A DNA stretch of 64,000 nucleotides. It comes from Meiothermus sp. GTDB lineage: Bacteria > Deinococcota > Deinococci > Deinococcales > Thermaceae. Location of the stretch: NCBI RefSeq assembly GCF_026004055.1, contig NZ_BPIJ01000002.1:807803-871802 (forward strand), written 5' to 3'. Position 1 is the first letter of the stretch, and every line of letters begins with the position of its first letter. Positions 49,348 through 58,518 of this stretch are shown piece after piece. The notes under the pieces are model-generated. The model saw nothing but the letters and a program-made list of their open reading frames with translations, had not been told where the DNA came from and searched no databases. A program made the position numbers and the translations under genes.

Positions 49348-49722
49348 TCAGGCCTGGGGCGGCCCCCGGTTCAACAGTGGAAAGACCGCGCTCAGGTGCG
49401 GTTTTTGGGGTTGCTGTAGGTCTTTTGTGCCAAGGGGGCGGGGGGTGGGTACCGGCACCGCAACCCATGGCCCCACGGCCCCGTCACTGAAGCCGCCCAG
49501 GATACAAAGGGGGCAGTGTTGTTGGGGGGTATGGGTGTGGTTGGAGGGGGAACTGGGGGCCGATCCCGGATGAGAGGTGCACAAATCGGCGCCGGGCAGA
49601 AAGCTGACCGGAAGTACCTGGGTGCGGGGGTCACGCAATGCATGCTGGCTCGAGACCAGAAGCACCAGCCCCGCCAAGGCCCAGGCCAGGAGGGGGTGCC
49701 GGAGGGGGGCTCGAGCCGGCAT
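49348..49722 (-). CDS. DUF2946-like membrane protein with HCPLC motif
   Basis: The ATG at 49722 begins 124 residues with one clear N-terminal span ([20 protein letters not shown]). A Pro/His-rich stretch follows and then the motif [13 protein letters not shown]2946 proteins have this layout, with a single span and a C-x2-C near the middle, and are often encoded beside copper genes. It lies at the head of the Nos-type cluster, 110 bases before nosD, and its start faces the shared operator at 49775. The weak codon bias leaves some doubt. Confidence 0.5.
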   Translation of the reverse strand: MPARAPLRHPLLAWALAGLVLLVSSQHALRDPRTQVLPVSFLPGADLCTSHPGSAPSSPSNHTHTPQQHCPLCILGGFSDGAVGPWVAVPVPTPRPLGTKDLQQPQKPHLSAVFPLLNRGPPQA

Positions 49723-49774
49723 ACCTGAAAAGCAGTATAGCCGCCCGCCCACAGGGGAAATTTGTCCCGGCTAT

Positions 49775-49799
49775 ATATCCCCAGGGGGTATGATATACT
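49775..49799. promoter_or_regulatory. CstR/CsoR-type operator 3 in the nos/trxB divergent promoter
   Basis: ATATCCCCAGGGGGTAT (49775-49791) has the CCCC-AG-GGGG centre shared by the other sites. A -10 TATACT for trxB follows at 49794-49799. The dyad lies between the DUF2946-nos cluster on the minus strand and trxB-TDT on the plus strand, so one bound repressor could control both. Confidence 0.75.
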
Positions 49800-49843
49800 C
49801 GGGAGTGACGTGGCCAGCGTATGCTGGTGAAGGAGACCTTGCC

Positions 49844-50782
49844 ATGAGCCAGACCTACGACGTGGTAATCATCGGGGGCGGCCCTGCCGGCCTCACCGCC
49901 GGCATCTACACGGGCCGGGCCAACCTAAAAACCCTCATCCTGGAGAAGGGCCTGCCCGGGGGGCAGATCGCCCAGACCGAGGAGGTGGAAAACTACCCCG
50001 GCTTCCCCGAGCCCATCAGCGGGGCCGAGCTTTCCGAGCGCATGGTGCAGCAGGCCAAGCGCTTTGGGGCCGAGATCGTGATGGACGAGGCCCAGGGCAT
50101 CGAGAAAACCCCCGAGGGCTTCGTGGTGCGGGGCTACGAGCAGGATTACAAAGCCCGGGTGGTCATCCTGGCCACCGGGGCCAACCCCAAAAAGCTGGGC
50201 GTACCCGGCGAGGAGAAGTTCTATGGCCGGGGGGTGAGCACCTGCGCGACCTGCGACGGTTTCTTCTACCGGGGCAAGGAAGTGGTGGTGGTGGGCGGGG
50301 GCGACGCCGCGGTGGAGGAGGGGCTTTTCCTCACCAAGTTCGCGAGCAAAGTGACCCTGGTGCACCGCCGCGACACCCTCCGGGCCAACAAGACTGCCCA
50401 GGCCCGGGCCTTTGCCAACCCCAAGATGCACTTCATCTGGGATACGGTGGTGGAGGAGATTCTGGGCGAGGAAACGGTGACCGGGGTGCGCCTTCGGAAC
50501 CTCAAGACCAACGAGGTCTACGACTACCCCACCGATGGGGTCTTCGTCTTCATCGGGCATGAGCCCAACACCGGTTTCCTGAAGGGTCTGGTGGAGCTGC
50601 GCCCGGACGGCTACGTGGCGGTGCGGGACGAAATCTTCACCTCGGTGCCGGGTCTTTTTGCCGCGGGGGATGTGGCCGACCCCATCTACCGCCAGCTTTC
50701 CACCAGTGTGGGGGCCGGCACCCGCGCGGCCATGATGGCCGAGCGCTACCTGGCTGAGCAGGAGCACGCCGCCGCGCACTAG
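49844..50782 (+). CDS. trxB: Thioredoxin reductase-like flavoprotein
   Basis: AAGGAGA upstream supports the ATG at 49844. The 312-residue enzyme has the FAD motif [14 protein letters not shown], the redox-active [10 protein letters not shown] (Cys134, Cys137), an NADPH motif [12 protein letters not shown] and the closing [13 protein letters not shown]. It transfers electrons from NADPH to thioredoxin. The gene shares an operator region with the Nos-type cluster and is followed after eight bases by a TDT exporter gene, which ties it to the sulfur-linked regulon. Confidence 0.92.
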   Translation: MSQTYDVVIIGGGPAGLTAGIYTGRANLKTLILEKGLPGGQIAQTEEVENYPGFPEPISGAELSERMVQQAKRFGAEIVMDEAQGIEKTPEGFVVRGYEQDYKARVVILATGANPKKLGVPGEEKFYGRGVSTCATCDGFFYRGKEVVVVGGGDAAVEEGLFLTKFASKVTLVHRRDTLRANKTAQARAFANPKMHFIWDTVVEEILGEETVTGVRLRNLKTNEVYDYPTDGVFVFIGHEPNTGFLKGLVELRPDGYVAVRDEIFTSVPGLFAAGDVADPIYRQLSTSVGAGTRAAMMAERYLAEQEHAAAH

Positions 50783-50790
50783 AGGGGGTC

Positions 50791-51858
50791 ATGGAAGCCG
50801 CTCTTCCGGCGCAACCCAGCGTGCGCTATCTGAACCCGGCCTGGTTCGCCTCGGTGATGGGCACCGGGGTGCTGGCCCAGGCCCTGGCCCAGTTTGGCCT
50901 GGTGGGGCTGGCCTTGCCGGTCTACTGGCTGGCCCTTTTGGCCCTGCTGGCCCTCTTGGGGCTCTACCTGGTCAAGCTCCTACGTTACCCCCAGGCGGCG
51001 CTTTCCGACCTGCAGCACCCCCTGCTCTCGCAGATGCTGCCTACGCTGCCCATCGCCCTTCTGGTGATGAGCCTGGCGACCCGTGTCCTGCCCTTGGGGG
51101 ACTGGGCGCTGCCGTTGGGCCAGGGGCTCTTCTGGGTGGGCATGGTGCTCATCTTCGGGGTGGGGCCGCTGGTGGTGTTCGTGGTGAGCACCCGGCTCAG
51201 GCTCCCCCTCGAGGCGGCCAGCGGGGCCTGGTTCATCCCGCCGGTCTCGGCCCTGCTGGTGCCGATCACCGCCGGGGTCTGGCTCGAGACCTTCCCCCAG
51301 GCCTGGCAGCGGGAAGTCTGGGTGGTAAGCGGGCTTTTTCTGGGTGTGGGGTTCTTTCTGTTCCTCTTCGTGCTGACGAGTTTTTTGCAGCGGCTGTATG
51401 CCCACGGGCGGCTCGAGCCGCACCTTCTGCCTTCGGTCTTCATCGGGCTGGCCCCGGTGGGGCTGCTGGTGCTCGCGCCCTGGCGCTGGCTCGAGGGCGG
51501 GGCGCGGGTGGGCTTGGTGCCGGAGGGTTGGGTTTCGGCTTGGCCGGTGATGGGCCTCGTCATTTGGGGCTTGGGTCTTTGGTGGCTCTTCTACAGCCTG
51601 GCCCTGCTCTTGGATACGCTCTTGGTGGCCTGCCGCCGCGCGCAGTTCCACTTTGCCCCGGGTTGGTGGGGGTTTGTGTTCCCGCTGGGGGCCTTTACCC
51701 TCGCCACGCTGGCCCTGTCCAGAGGGCTGGAATCGGCCTTTCTGGGTGGTCTGGCCTGGGCGCTGTTCCTGCTCCTCGGGGTGTTCTGGCTCTGGGTGAT
51801 GCTGTACTCGCTTAGGGCCTGGGCTGGCCTGGGGGCCTTGCGACCGCCGAAAAGATAG
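50791..51858 (+). CDS. TDT/SLAC1-family exporter, SSU1-like
   Basis: The 355-residue protein has ten hydrophobic segments and the family phrases NPAWFASVMGTGVLAQALAQ near the N-terminus, ASGAWFIPPVSALLVPITAG in the middle, and FIGLAPVGLLVL. The family includes TehA, malate transporters, plant SLAC1 and the sulfite pump Ssu1. Because it follows trxB under a CstR-type operator, in a genome with sox genes, export of sulfite is the best guess. Other anions are possible. Confidence 0.82.
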   Translation: MEAALPAQPSVRYLNPAWFASVMGTGVLAQALAQFGLVGLALPVYWLALLALLALLGLYLVKLLRYPQAALSDLQHPLLSQMLPTLPIALLVMSLATRVLPLGDWALPLGQGLFWVGMVLIFGVGPLVVFVVSTRLRLPLEAASGAWFIPPVSALLVPITAGVWLETFPQAWQREVWVVSGLFLGVGFFLFLFVLTSFLQRLYAHGRLEPHLLPSVFIGLAPVGLLVLAPWRWLEGGARVGLVPEGWVSAWPVMGLVIWGLGLWWLFYSLALLLDTLLVACRRAQFHFAPGWWGFVFPLGAFTLATLALSRGLESAFLGGLAWALFLLLGVFWLWVMLYSLRAWAGLGALRPPKR

Positions 51859-51868
51859 GATGCTTTGC

Positions 51869-51897
51869 TTGACAAAACCTTCTAGATTCCTTTATAG
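51869..51897 (+). promoter_or_regulatory. Sigma-70-type promoter of the hydrolase gene
   Basis: TTGACA (51869-51874) and TTATAG (51892-51897) are 17 bp apart. They lie just after the TDT gene stop and 40 bases before the hydrolase start. Confidence 0.7.
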
Positions 51898-51936
51898 ATA
51901 GGGCTATCGTTGAACTGTCTGAAAAAAGGTGTGGGT

Positions 51937-52782
51937 ATGGGGCAAAACTTACTGGGGTTGTTGGCTTTTCTACTCCTGACTGGGATGGCGCAAACTTTCG
52001 AACCCTCTCCGCGGGTACACTATGTACATTTTTTGTCGCTAGACGCAACCAAGCCACTGACTGTGGCCGGACAATTGCGCCTACCGCCTTCCAGCGCCAA
52101 ACTCCCGGCGGTGGTGATTGTGCATGGGTCTGCAGGGGTAGATAGCCGGGGGAGTATGTATGCACAGGCCCTCAATAAAGCAGGGATTGCCACCCTCGAG
52201 ATTGATATGTGGGCTGCCCGGGGGCTCATTGGAGGGCTATCCCGGCCACGGGGGGTACCCGAAACCCTCCCCGACGCCTACGGGGCCCTAAAATACCTGG
52301 CTGAGCGGCCCGAGATAGACCCGGCCCGAATCGGCATCATGGGTTTTTCCTGGGGTGGGGTGGTTTCGATGCTAACCGCTACCGCACCCTATACCGAGCA
52401 GTACCTGGGCAAAACCCTTAAGTTTGCGGCTCATGTCCCCTTATATCCGGTTTGTTGGGTTTACAACACTGTACCTGGCTACGAGTTTCGTTCTTTCACT
52501 GGGGCTCCTGTCTTGATCCAAGCAGGGGAGCGTGATACCTACGACGATCCCGACACCTGCATCAAGCTAGTACAAATGGTGGGCAACCCTTCCATTACGG
52601 TCAAGGTCTATCCTGGGGCTACCCATGCTTTCGATAGGCTCGAGCCCGAGATCAGAGTCAATGATCCCTTTGCACACAAGGGCCGGGGTGGTGAGGTGAT
52701 CTTTACCCCCAACCCCGCGCTAGCTCAGGAATCGGTGCAGACCACTGTGAGCTTTTTCAAGCGGGTCTTTGGATTGCCCTGA
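51937..52782 (+). CDS. Exported dienelactone-hydrolase-like alpha/beta hydrolase
   Basis: The ATG at 51937 follows AAGGTG and starts a signal peptide ending near GMAQT; the protein has 281 residues. The nucleophile elbow is MGFSWGGVVS (Ser at about 138), the acid is in QAGERDTYDDPDT, and the histidine in PGATHAFDRL. The oxyanion region is IVHGSAGVDSRG. It should cleave an ester or lactone outside the cytoplasm; the substrate is unknown. It has its own promoter and is not obviously part of the trxB operon. Confidence 0.82.
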   Translation: MGQNLLGLLAFLLLTGMAQTFEPSPRVHYVHFLSLDATKPLTVAGQLRLPPSSAKLPAVVIVHGSAGVDSRGSMYAQALNKAGIATLEIDMWAARGLIGGLSRPRGVPETLPDAYGALKYLAERPEIDPARIGIMGFSWGGVVSMLTATAPYTEQYLGKTLKFAAHVPLYPVCWVYNTVPGYEFRSFTGAPVLIQAGERDTYDDPDTCIKLVQMVGNPSITVKVYPGATHAFDRLEPEIRVNDPFAHKGRGGEVIFTPNPALAQESVQTTVSFFKRVFGLP

Positions 52783-52926
52783 AGCTTATACAGGGGTAAG
52801 TTTTGTCGCCCTGCTGGCAGCACACTGGGCAAATAGGCAGTTCCTCAGCCCCCTTATCGTCAGCGCGTTGCTTTTGCAATGCTCCACCCTTTGGAGGTAA
52901 GCGCATCCCGTGAGTCGGGGCTAAAA

Positions 52927-52948
52927 GTCTCCCATCGGGAGGCTTTTT
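52927..52948 (+). terminator. Probable rho-independent terminator
   Basis: GTCTCCC (52927-52933) pairs with GGGAGGC (52937-52943), with one G-T pair, and a run of five T follows. It lies about 145 bases after the hydrolase gene. The rest of 52783-53227 holds the element at 53013 and an AT-rich promoter region, and no gene that I can support. Confidence 0.65.
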
Positions 52949-53012
52949 GAATCTGGTATTGCCCCCCCTCCTCCGAGGAAAGGTAACCGACTTGTTTGTC
53001 GCCTTTTATCCT

Positions 53013-53106
53013 GCTCTTCACAGACCTGGCCGCCTGGATGGGCGGCCATTGTTGTCTAGCACAAGGCTTTTTTGAGGTTGTATGGCTCAAAGTAGGCGAA
53101 GAGCGC
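53013..53106 (-). repeat. Element with GCGCTCTTC inverted ends (reverse copy)
   Basis: GCTCTTCACAGAC at 53013 and GGCGAAGAGCGC ending at 53106 are the reversed ends of the element at 27117-27212. On the minus strand the order is GCGCTCTTCGCC, then TTTGAGCC, AACAATGGCC and GTCTGTGAAGAGC, which matches the other copy part by part. It lies upstream of transketolase. Confidence 0.75.
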
Positions 53107-53165
53107 TCTAAACGATGGTCGAACAATTTTATAAGTATTAATTATCAAAATAGCCGAAACAAAAC

Positions 53166-53194
53166 TTGATGATATTGATTGGCGTTTATTACAC
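53166..53194 (+). promoter_or_regulatory. Probable promoter of the transketolase operon
   Basis: TTGATG (53166-53171) and TTACAC (53189-53194) are 17 bp apart, in an AT-rich stretch that stands out from the GC-rich surroundings, 34 bases before the transketolase start. Confidence 0.5.
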
Positions 53195-53227
53195 TAGCTC
53201 CAAGACCCGCCTTGTGAAAGGAGACAC

Positions 53228-55204
53228 ATGGAGACCCTTAGTGCCATCGAAACCCAGGCCATCACCGCCATCCGGATGCTGGCCGCAGATGCGGTGGAGC
53301 AGGCCAAAAGCGGCCATCCGGGCATGCCCCTGGGCATGGCCCCGGCGGCCTATGTGCTTTGGAGCGACTTCCTCAGGCACAACCCCACCAACCCTCACTG
53401 GCCCGACCGCGACCGCTTTGTGCTTTCGGCGGGGCACGGCTCTATGCTCCTCTACGCCCTGTTGCACCTGACCGGCTACGACCTGCCCCTAGACGAACTG
53501 CGGCGCTTCCGCCAGTGGGGCTCCAAGACCCCGGGCCACCCCGAGTACGGCCACACCCCCGGCGTGGAGGTGACCACCGGGCCTTTGGGCCAGGGCATCA
53601 GTACCGCAGTGGGGCTGGCGCTGGCCGAGCGCAAGCTGGCCGCCGAGTTCAACCGCGAGGGCCACACCGTGGTGGATCACTATACCTACGTGCTGGCCTC
53701 GGACGGCGACCTGATGGAAGGGGTCTCGGGGGAGGCCAGCAGCCTGGCCGGGCACTGGGGTCTCTCCAGGCTAATTGTGCTCTGGGATGACAACCACATC
53801 TCCATTGACGGCCAGACCGAGCTTTCCTTTGGTGAAGATGTGCTCGAGCGCTACCGGGCCTACGGCTGGCACACTCAGCGGGTAGATGGTGAAGACCTGG
53901 CCGCGCTGCGCTCGGCCCTCCGGGCCGCCCAGGTAGACGCCCGGCCCTCCCTGATTGCCGTGCGCACGGTGATTGGAGCAGGCTCGCCCAAGGCCGGGAG
54001 CCACAAGGTGCACGGCGAGCCCTTGGGAGCCGAGGCCCTCGAGGCCACCCGCAAGAACCTGAACTGGCCCCACTCCCCCTTCGAAATCCCCCGCGAGGTC
54101 TACGAGCACTTCCGGGCGGCCATCGCCAAGGGGCAGCGCCTCGAGGCCGACTGGCGGGCCCGCTTGGAGCGCTACGCCGCAGCCTACCCCACCGAAGCCA
54201 GGGAGCTACAGCGCCGCCTGAAGGGCGAACTGCCGCCCCTCGAGTGGGAACAGCTTATCCCCGGCTTCAGCGGCAAGTTGGCTACCCGCGCTGCCTCGGG
54301 CAAGGTGCTCGATGCCCTGGCCCCGGCCCTCCCGGAGCTCTTGGGCGGCAGCGCCGACCTCACCCCCTCCAACAACACCCAGGCCCAGGGGATGGCGGCT
54401 TTTTCGCGCGAGAACCCCACCGGGCGCTACCTGCACTACGGGGTGCGGGAGCACGCCATGGGGGCCATCCTGAACGGGCTCAACCTGCACGGGGGCTACC
54501 GTGCCTATGGGGGCACCTTCTTTGTCTTCTCCGACTACATGCGCCCGGCCATCCGGCTGGCGGCCCTGATGAGCACCCCCACCGTTTTCGTGCTCACCCA
54601 CGACTCGGTGGCCATCGGCGAGGACGGCCCCACCCACCAGCCCATCGAGCACCTGGCCAGCCTCAGGGCCATGCCGGGCCTCTGGGTGGTGCGCCCGGCG
54701 GACGCCCTCGAGACCGCCTACGCCTGGCGGATGGCCCTGGAACGCCAGAAAGGCCCTACCGCCCTGGTGCTCACCCGCCAGGCGGTGCCGGTGCTAGATC
54801 GGGGCGGCCTGGGCGGCCCGGAGGGCACCCTGAAGGGTGGCTATATTCTCTCCGAACGCTCAGATGCGAAGGCGGCCATTGTGGCCACCGGCAGCGAGGT
54901 GGCCTTGGCCTTGGAAGCGCAAAAGCTGTTGGACGAGGAGGGCATCCCGGTACGGGTGGTGAGCCTGCCCTGCTGGGAGGCTTTCGAAGCCCAGCCGCGC
55001 GAGTACCGCGAGACTGTGCTGCCCCGGCACCTGCCCACCCTGGCGGTGGAGGCGGGCAGCAGTTTTGGCTGGGAACGCTACGCCGATGCCGTGCTGGGGA
55101 TTGACCACTTTGGGGCCAGCGCCCCCTACCCGGCAGTCTACGAGAACCTGGGCTTTCGCCCTGGGTCGGTGGTGCGGGCGATGCTGGAGCTGCTGGGCCG
55201 ATGA
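53228..55204 (+). CDS. tkt: Transketolase
   Basis: AAAGGAGA supports the ATG. The 658-residue thiamine-diphosphate enzyme moves two-carbon ketol units between sugar phosphates. Visible signatures are [20 protein letters not shown], the TPP/metal motif [20 protein letters not shown] followed by DDN, and [20 protein letters not shown] in the pyrimidine domain. It starts a close-packed operon of eight genes. The company of an aldolase and a CbbY-like phosphatase points to sugar-phosphate metabolism. Confidence 0.94.
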   Translation: METLSAIETQAITAIRMLAADAVEQAKSGHPGMPLGMAPAAYVLWSDFLRHNPTNPHWPDRDRFVLSAGHGSMLLYALLHLTGYDLPLDELRRFRQWGSKTPGHPEYGHTPGVEVTTGPLGQGISTAVGLALAERKLAAEFNREGHTVVDHYTYVLASDGDLMEGVSGEASSLAGHWGLSRLIVLWDDNHISIDGQTELSFGEDVLERYRAYGWHTQRVDGEDLAALRSALRAAQVDARPSLIAVRTVIGAGSPKAGSHKVHGEPLGAEALEATRKNLNWPHSPFEIPREVYEHFRAAIAKGQRLEADWRARLERYAAAYPTEARELQRRLKGELPPLEWEQLIPGFSGKLATRAASGKVLDALAPALPELLGGSADLTPSNNTQAQGMAAFSRENPTGRYLHYGVREHAMGAILNGLNLHGGYRAYGGTFFVFSDYMRPAIRLAALMSTPTVFVLTHDSVAIGEDGPTHQPIEHLASLRAMPGLWVVRPADALETAYAWRMALERQKGPTALVLTRQAVPVLDRGGLGGPEGTLKGGYILSERSDAKAAIVATGSEVALALEAQKLLDEEGIPVRVVSLPCWEAFEAQPREYRETVLPRHLPTLAVEAGSSFGWERYADAVLGIDHFGASAPYPAVYENLGFRPGSVVRAMLELLGR

Positions 55205-55902
55205 AGCGCGTTCGGGTACATCCCCTGCCCCTGGAGGCCCTTCCGCCCGCCGAGGTGATGCTGGTGGTGGACGTCATCCGGGCTACCAGCACCGCCGTGA
55301 TGTTCCTGGAGGCCGGAGCCCAGGCCCTCTGGCTCACCGCGGGCCTCGAGTCGGCCCGCGCCCTACGGCAAAACGGCGAGCTTTTGGCCGGCGAGGTGGG
55401 GGGGCTTCGCCCGGAGGGCTTCGACTTCGGCAACAGCCCGCGCGAGGCCGCCTTGGCCGAGCTCACGGGCCGTACCGTCATCCACGCCACTACCAACGGT
55501 ACCAAAGCCGCCCACAAGGCCGCCGGGCTGGCCCGCGAAGTGCTGCTGGCCTCGCTGCTGAACGCTCCCGCGGCCATCCAGCTAGCGAGTCGGCTGGGCT
55601 CGGACGTGGCCATCCTGTGTGCGGGTAAGGAGGGCCAGGTGGGTATGGACGACCTTTACACCGCCGGGGTGCTGGCCCAGGGGCTCCTGGCCGAGGGCTT
55701 TGAGCCGGTGGGCGACGGCGTGCAGATGGCCCTCCACCTGGCCCAGAAGCCCGCCCTGCCGGTGCTAAAAGCCTCCGAGGCCGCCCAGGCCCTGGTGCAC
55801 GAGGGGCTAGGCCAGGACGTGGAGTTCTGCGCCCAACTGGGCCTCTCCGAACGAGTGCCCCGGCTCCTGGAACGACGCGGCACCGCGCTGGTTTTCGCCT
55901 GA
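55201..55902 (+). CDS. comB: ComB-like 2-phosphosulfolactate phosphatase
   Basis: The 233-residue protein shows the ComB family motifs [12 protein letters not shown] near residue 23, [17 protein letters not shown] near 65 and [13 protein letters not shown] near 100. In methanogens ComB removes phosphate from 2-phosphosulfolactate on the way to coenzyme M; bacterial members can make sulfolactate, and many have no proven role. Its ATG overlaps the transketolase stop by four bases, so the two are probably translated together. Confidence 0.85.
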   Translation: MKRVRVHPLPLEALPPAEVMLVVDVIRATSTAVMFLEAGAQALWLTAGLESARALRQNGELLAGEVGGLRPEGFDFGNSPREAALAELTGRTVIHATTNGTKAAHKAAGLAREVLLASLLNAPAAIQLASRLGSDVAILCAGKEGQVGMDDLYTAGVLAQGLLAEGFEPVGDGVQMALHLAQKPALPVLKASEAAQALVHEGLGQDVEFCAQLGLSERVPRLLERRGTALVFA

Positions 55903-56037
55903 GGAAGCCCTGCCATCCCGACTTCCCACCACGAGCCACACGCCATGGTCAGATCTCCCACCCCACACGATAGACCACACCTTGAGTGGAAACCCCTCTT
56001 TCATCACAGATCACCAGCTACAAGCCGAGGTTAGACC

Positions 56038-56787
56038 ATGCAAGCACTCATCTTCGATGTAGACGGCGTAATCGCCGAGACCGAGGAGGGCCACCGGCTG
56101 GCCTTCAACCGGGCTTTTGCCGAGGCCGGCCTGGATATCGAGTGGAGCCAGGAGCTCTACGAGCGGCTTTTATGGGTCACGGGCGGCAAAGAGCGCATCG
56201 CCCACTACCTCTACCACTGCCCGGAGTGCCCCAAGCTCCTGGAGGCCGACATCGCCCGGCTCCACCGGCGCAAAACCGAGCTGTACAACCAAATCGTGGC
56301 CTCGGGTGAGGTGCCCTTCCGGCCGGGGGTGCTCAGGCTCTGGCGCGAGGCGCGGGCGCAGGGGGTAAAGCTCGCCATCGCCACCACCACCTCGCTGCCC
56401 AACGTGGAGGTGCTCTTGCGCCAGGCCGGGGAAGAGGTGCTGGGCTGGTTCGAGACCATCGTAGCGGGCGATATGGTGCCCAGAAAGAAGCCTGCTCCCG
56501 ACGTGTATATCCGGGCCCTGGAGAACCTGGGCATTGCGCCCGAAGAGGCTTTGGCCATCGAAGACTCCCAAAACGGCCTGATTGCCGCCCAGAAAGCCGG
56601 GATTCCCACCCTCATCACCTACAGCCACTACACCCGCGAGCAGCGCTTTGAGGGGGCCCTGGCGGTGCTGGAGCACCTGGGGGAGCCGGAACTGCCCGCC
56701 CAAGTGGTCGCCGGGCCGCGTAGCTGTGCGATGGTGGTCACCCTCGAGGTGCTGCGCGACTGGCACGGGAGGTTTGTGAGGGTCTAA
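56038..56787 (+). CDS. CbbY-like HAD phosphatase
   Basis: The 249-residue HAD-superfamily enzyme has motif I FDVDGVIAETEEGHRLAFN with the nucleophile Asp, a helical cap (about 18-90), motif II AIATTTSLPN, and motifs III/IV in KKPAPDVYIRALENLG and AIEDSQNGL. CbbY enzymes remove misfire products such as xylulose 1,5-bisphosphate near Rubisco. No Rubisco gene is in view, so another sugar phosphate is likely. The 135-base gap after comB is the only sizeable gap in this operon. Confidence 0.85.
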   Translation: MQALIFDVDGVIAETEEGHRLAFNRAFAEAGLDIEWSQELYERLLWVTGGKERIAHYLYHCPECPKLLEADIARLHRRKTELYNQIVASGEVPFRPGVLRLWREARAQGVKLAIATTTSLPNVEVLLRQAGEEVLGWFETIVAGDMVPRKKPAPDVYIRALENLGIAPEEALAIEDSQNGLIAAQKAGIPTLITYSHYTREQRFEGALAVLEHLGEPELPAQVVAGPRSCAMVVTLEVLRDWHGRFVRV

Positions 56788-56788
56788 C

Positions 56789-57091
56789 ATGGTGCGGCAT
56801 CTGATCGTCTTCAACACCGAGGCTTCCGAAGAGGGGGTGCGGGCGATGTTTGAGCAAGCCAGAGCGGTGCTGGGGCAGATACCGGGCGTGGTGGGTTTTG
56901 AGCTAGGCAAGGCGCTAGGCGAAGCGCCCCGCTACCGCTACTTGCTGGTGGTGGACTTTGCCCACGAAGGCGTAATCTCTCTCTACCGCGACCATCCACT
57001 GCACCAGGCCTTCGCCAATGCGGTCTTCCGGCCCATGGCCCCCGACCGCCTCACCACCGACTTTGTGCGGCTTTACCCGGAGGGTGCATGA
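56789..57091 (+). CDS. Dabb (stress-response A/B barrel) protein
   Basis: The 100-residue protein matches the Dabb ferredoxin-like fold: VRHLIVFNTEASEEGVRAMF at the N-terminus, then FELGKALG and the typical YLLVVDFAHEGVISLYRDHP followed by HQAF. Dabb proteins form dimeric barrels; some are enzymes and most have unknown roles. It starts one base after the HAD stop codon and overlaps the next gene by four bases. Confidence 0.82.
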   Translation: MVRHLIVFNTEASEEGVRAMFEQARAVLGQIPGVVGFELGKALGEAPRYRYLLVVDFAHEGVISLYRDHPLHQAFANAVFRPMAPDRLTTDFVRLYPEGA

Positions 57092-57375
57092 CCGCCGAGG
57101 TATTTCGCCGGATGCCCTACGCCGAGGCCCTGCCCCAGGCCCGGCGGATACTGGTAGACGGCTACGGAGAGGGGTTGGTGCTCCAGGGGACGGGCGGCTA
57201 CTACGGGCTTTACTACCTTTTTGGGGTGCTAGGCCTGCGCGAGCCCGTGCCTTCCCATCCCCCCGACTGGGTAGAGGGGCCTAGGCAAAGCCAGGAAGAC
57301 TTCAAAGAGCCCTACCAGATGGCTCACTGGCTCGAGGAGAACGGCTACAACCTTTTTGTGAACGAGAGCAAGTAG
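57088..57375 (+). CDS. Unknown small protein, paralogue 1 of a tandem pair
   Basis: The 95-residue protein has no signal or membrane segment. It shares the framework MPYAEALPQARRILVDGYGE, then LVL..GYYGLYYL, P..WVEGP..SQEDF and PYQMAHWLEENGYNLF with the next gene product, so the two arose by duplication. Aromatic residues are frequent. I do not recognise the family. The overlap with the Dabb gene (ATGA) and the short gap to paralogue 2 show it belongs to this operon. Confidence 0.75.
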   Translation: MTAEVFRRMPYAEALPQARRILVDGYGEGLVLQGTGGYYGLYYLFGVLGLREPVPSHPPDWVEGPRQSQEDFKEPYQMAHWLEENGYNLFVNESK

Positions 57376-57383
57376 GAGGAGGT

Positions 57384-57668
57384 ATGTCCGCTACCACCCG
57401 CGAGTACGACGAGCTCACCTACCTCGAGGCCCGCTCCAGGGCCATCCGGCAGATGGCCGATGGCTACGGCGAGGCCCTGGTGCTCAAAGATGAGCATGGC
57501 TACTGGGTGCTCTACTACTTCTACTGGAGCACCGAGCCCCCGCCCGAAGCCAAGCCGCACTGGATGGAGGGGCCGGTGCAAGACCCCAGCGGCTTCCGTC
57601 CGCCCTACGCGGTCAAGACTTGGATGGAGGAGAACGGCTACGAGACGTTCCAGAACGACCTGGATTAA
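57384..57668 (+). CDS. Unknown small protein, paralogue 2 of a tandem pair
   Basis: GGAGGAGG just upstream supports the ATG. The 94-residue product aligns along its whole length with paralogue 1: TYLEARSRAIRQMADGYGEA, then LVLKDEHGYWVLYYFYWSTE, PHWMEGPVQDPSGFRPPY and TWMEENGYETFQND. The N-terminus and the middle loop differ most. The function is unknown. The position directly before the aldolase gene suggests a subunit, chaperone or regulatory role in the same pathway. Confidence 0.75.
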   Translation: MSATTREYDELTYLEARSRAIRQMADGYGEALVLKDEHGYWVLYYFYWSTEPPPEAKPHWMEGPVQDPSGFRPPYAVKTWMEENGYETFQNDLD

Positions 57669-57674
57669 AGCCAG

Positions 57675-58508
57675 ATGACCGAGCCCCGCCTCAACCGCCT
57701 CTTTGCCCCCGACGGTCGCTGCTTGAACGTGGCGGTCGACCACGGCGTCTTCGGAGAGCTAGGCTTCCTGGAGGGCCTCGAGAACCTGGGCCAAGCCGTG
57801 CAAACCCTGGTGGAAACAGGCCCCGACGCCCTCCAGCTAGCCCCCGGGCAGGCCCACCTTCTGCAGCGCCTGCCGGGAAGGCAAAAGCCCGCCTTGGTGT
57901 TGCGCACCGACACCACCAACGCCTACGGTACCACCTCAGCAGGGTTGCTCTTCGCCGAGATGACGGAGGGGGTGGTTGAGCTGGCCCTGCGGCTGGACGC
58001 GGCCTCGTTGGTGGTCAACCTCCTGTGGCTGCCGGGGGAGACCGAGCTTTACCGGGATAGCCTCCGGAACGTGCAGCGGCTCAAAGCCGAGGCTGGGCGC
58101 TACGGGATGCCCCTCATGGTGGAGCCCCTGGCCATGCGGCCTGGCCGGGCTGGCTACGAAGCAGACGGGGACGTGAACCGGATTGTGCCCCTGGTGCGCC
58201 AGGCGGTGGAGCTTGGGGCCGATGTGATCAAGGCCGACTTCACCGAGAACCTGGAGGACTACCACCGGGTGGTGGAGGCGGCCTCGAGCCGGCCGGTGCT
58301 GGTGCGGGGGGGTGGGCGGGTGGACGACCGCGTCCTTTTAGAACGCACCTACCGGGTGATGGCGCAAGGGGCGAAGGGCCTGGTGTATGGGCGAAACATC
58401 GTGCAGCACAAGAACCCCCGGGGAATGGTGCGGGCCCTAATGCGTATTGTGCACGAGGGAGCCGCCCCAGAGGAGGCCGCGGCTTCTCTGAGCGGGGTCG
58501 GGGCATAA
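57675..58508 (+). CDS. DhnA/LacD-type class I aldolase
   Basis: The 277-residue TIM-barrel protein opens with RCLNVAVDHGVFGELGFLEG and has the Schiff-base lysine in GADVIKADFTENLEDY and a phosphate-binding glycine stretch PVLVRGGGRVDDRVL, then AKGLVYGRNIVQH. The family includes archaeal-type fructose-bisphosphate aldolase, tagatose-bisphosphate aldolase and the sulfofructose-phosphate aldolase YihT, so the exact substrate is open. It starts six bases after paralogue 2. Confidence 0.85.
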   Translation: MTEPRLNRLFAPDGRCLNVAVDHGVFGELGFLEGLENLGQAVQTLVETGPDALQLAPGQAHLLQRLPGRQKPALVLRTDTTNAYGTTSAGLLFAEMTEGVVELALRLDAASLVVNLLWLPGETELYRDSLRNVQRLKAEAGRYGMPLMVEPLAMRPGRAGYEADGDVNRIVPLVRQAVELGADVIKADFTENLEDYHRVVEAASSRPVLVRGGGRVDDRVLLERTYRVMAQGAKGLVYGRNIVQHKNPRGMVRALMRIVHEGAAPEEAAASLSGVGA

Positions 58509-58518
58509 TGGAGGGAGA

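Noticed and set aside
51910-51936. Upstream start for the alpha/beta hydrolase
   Set aside because: The added residues do not look like a signal peptide; the ATG at 51937 does.
52860-53126. Open frame on the minus strand before transketolase
   Set aside because: It overlaps the terminator and the GCTCTTC element and has atypical codon use.
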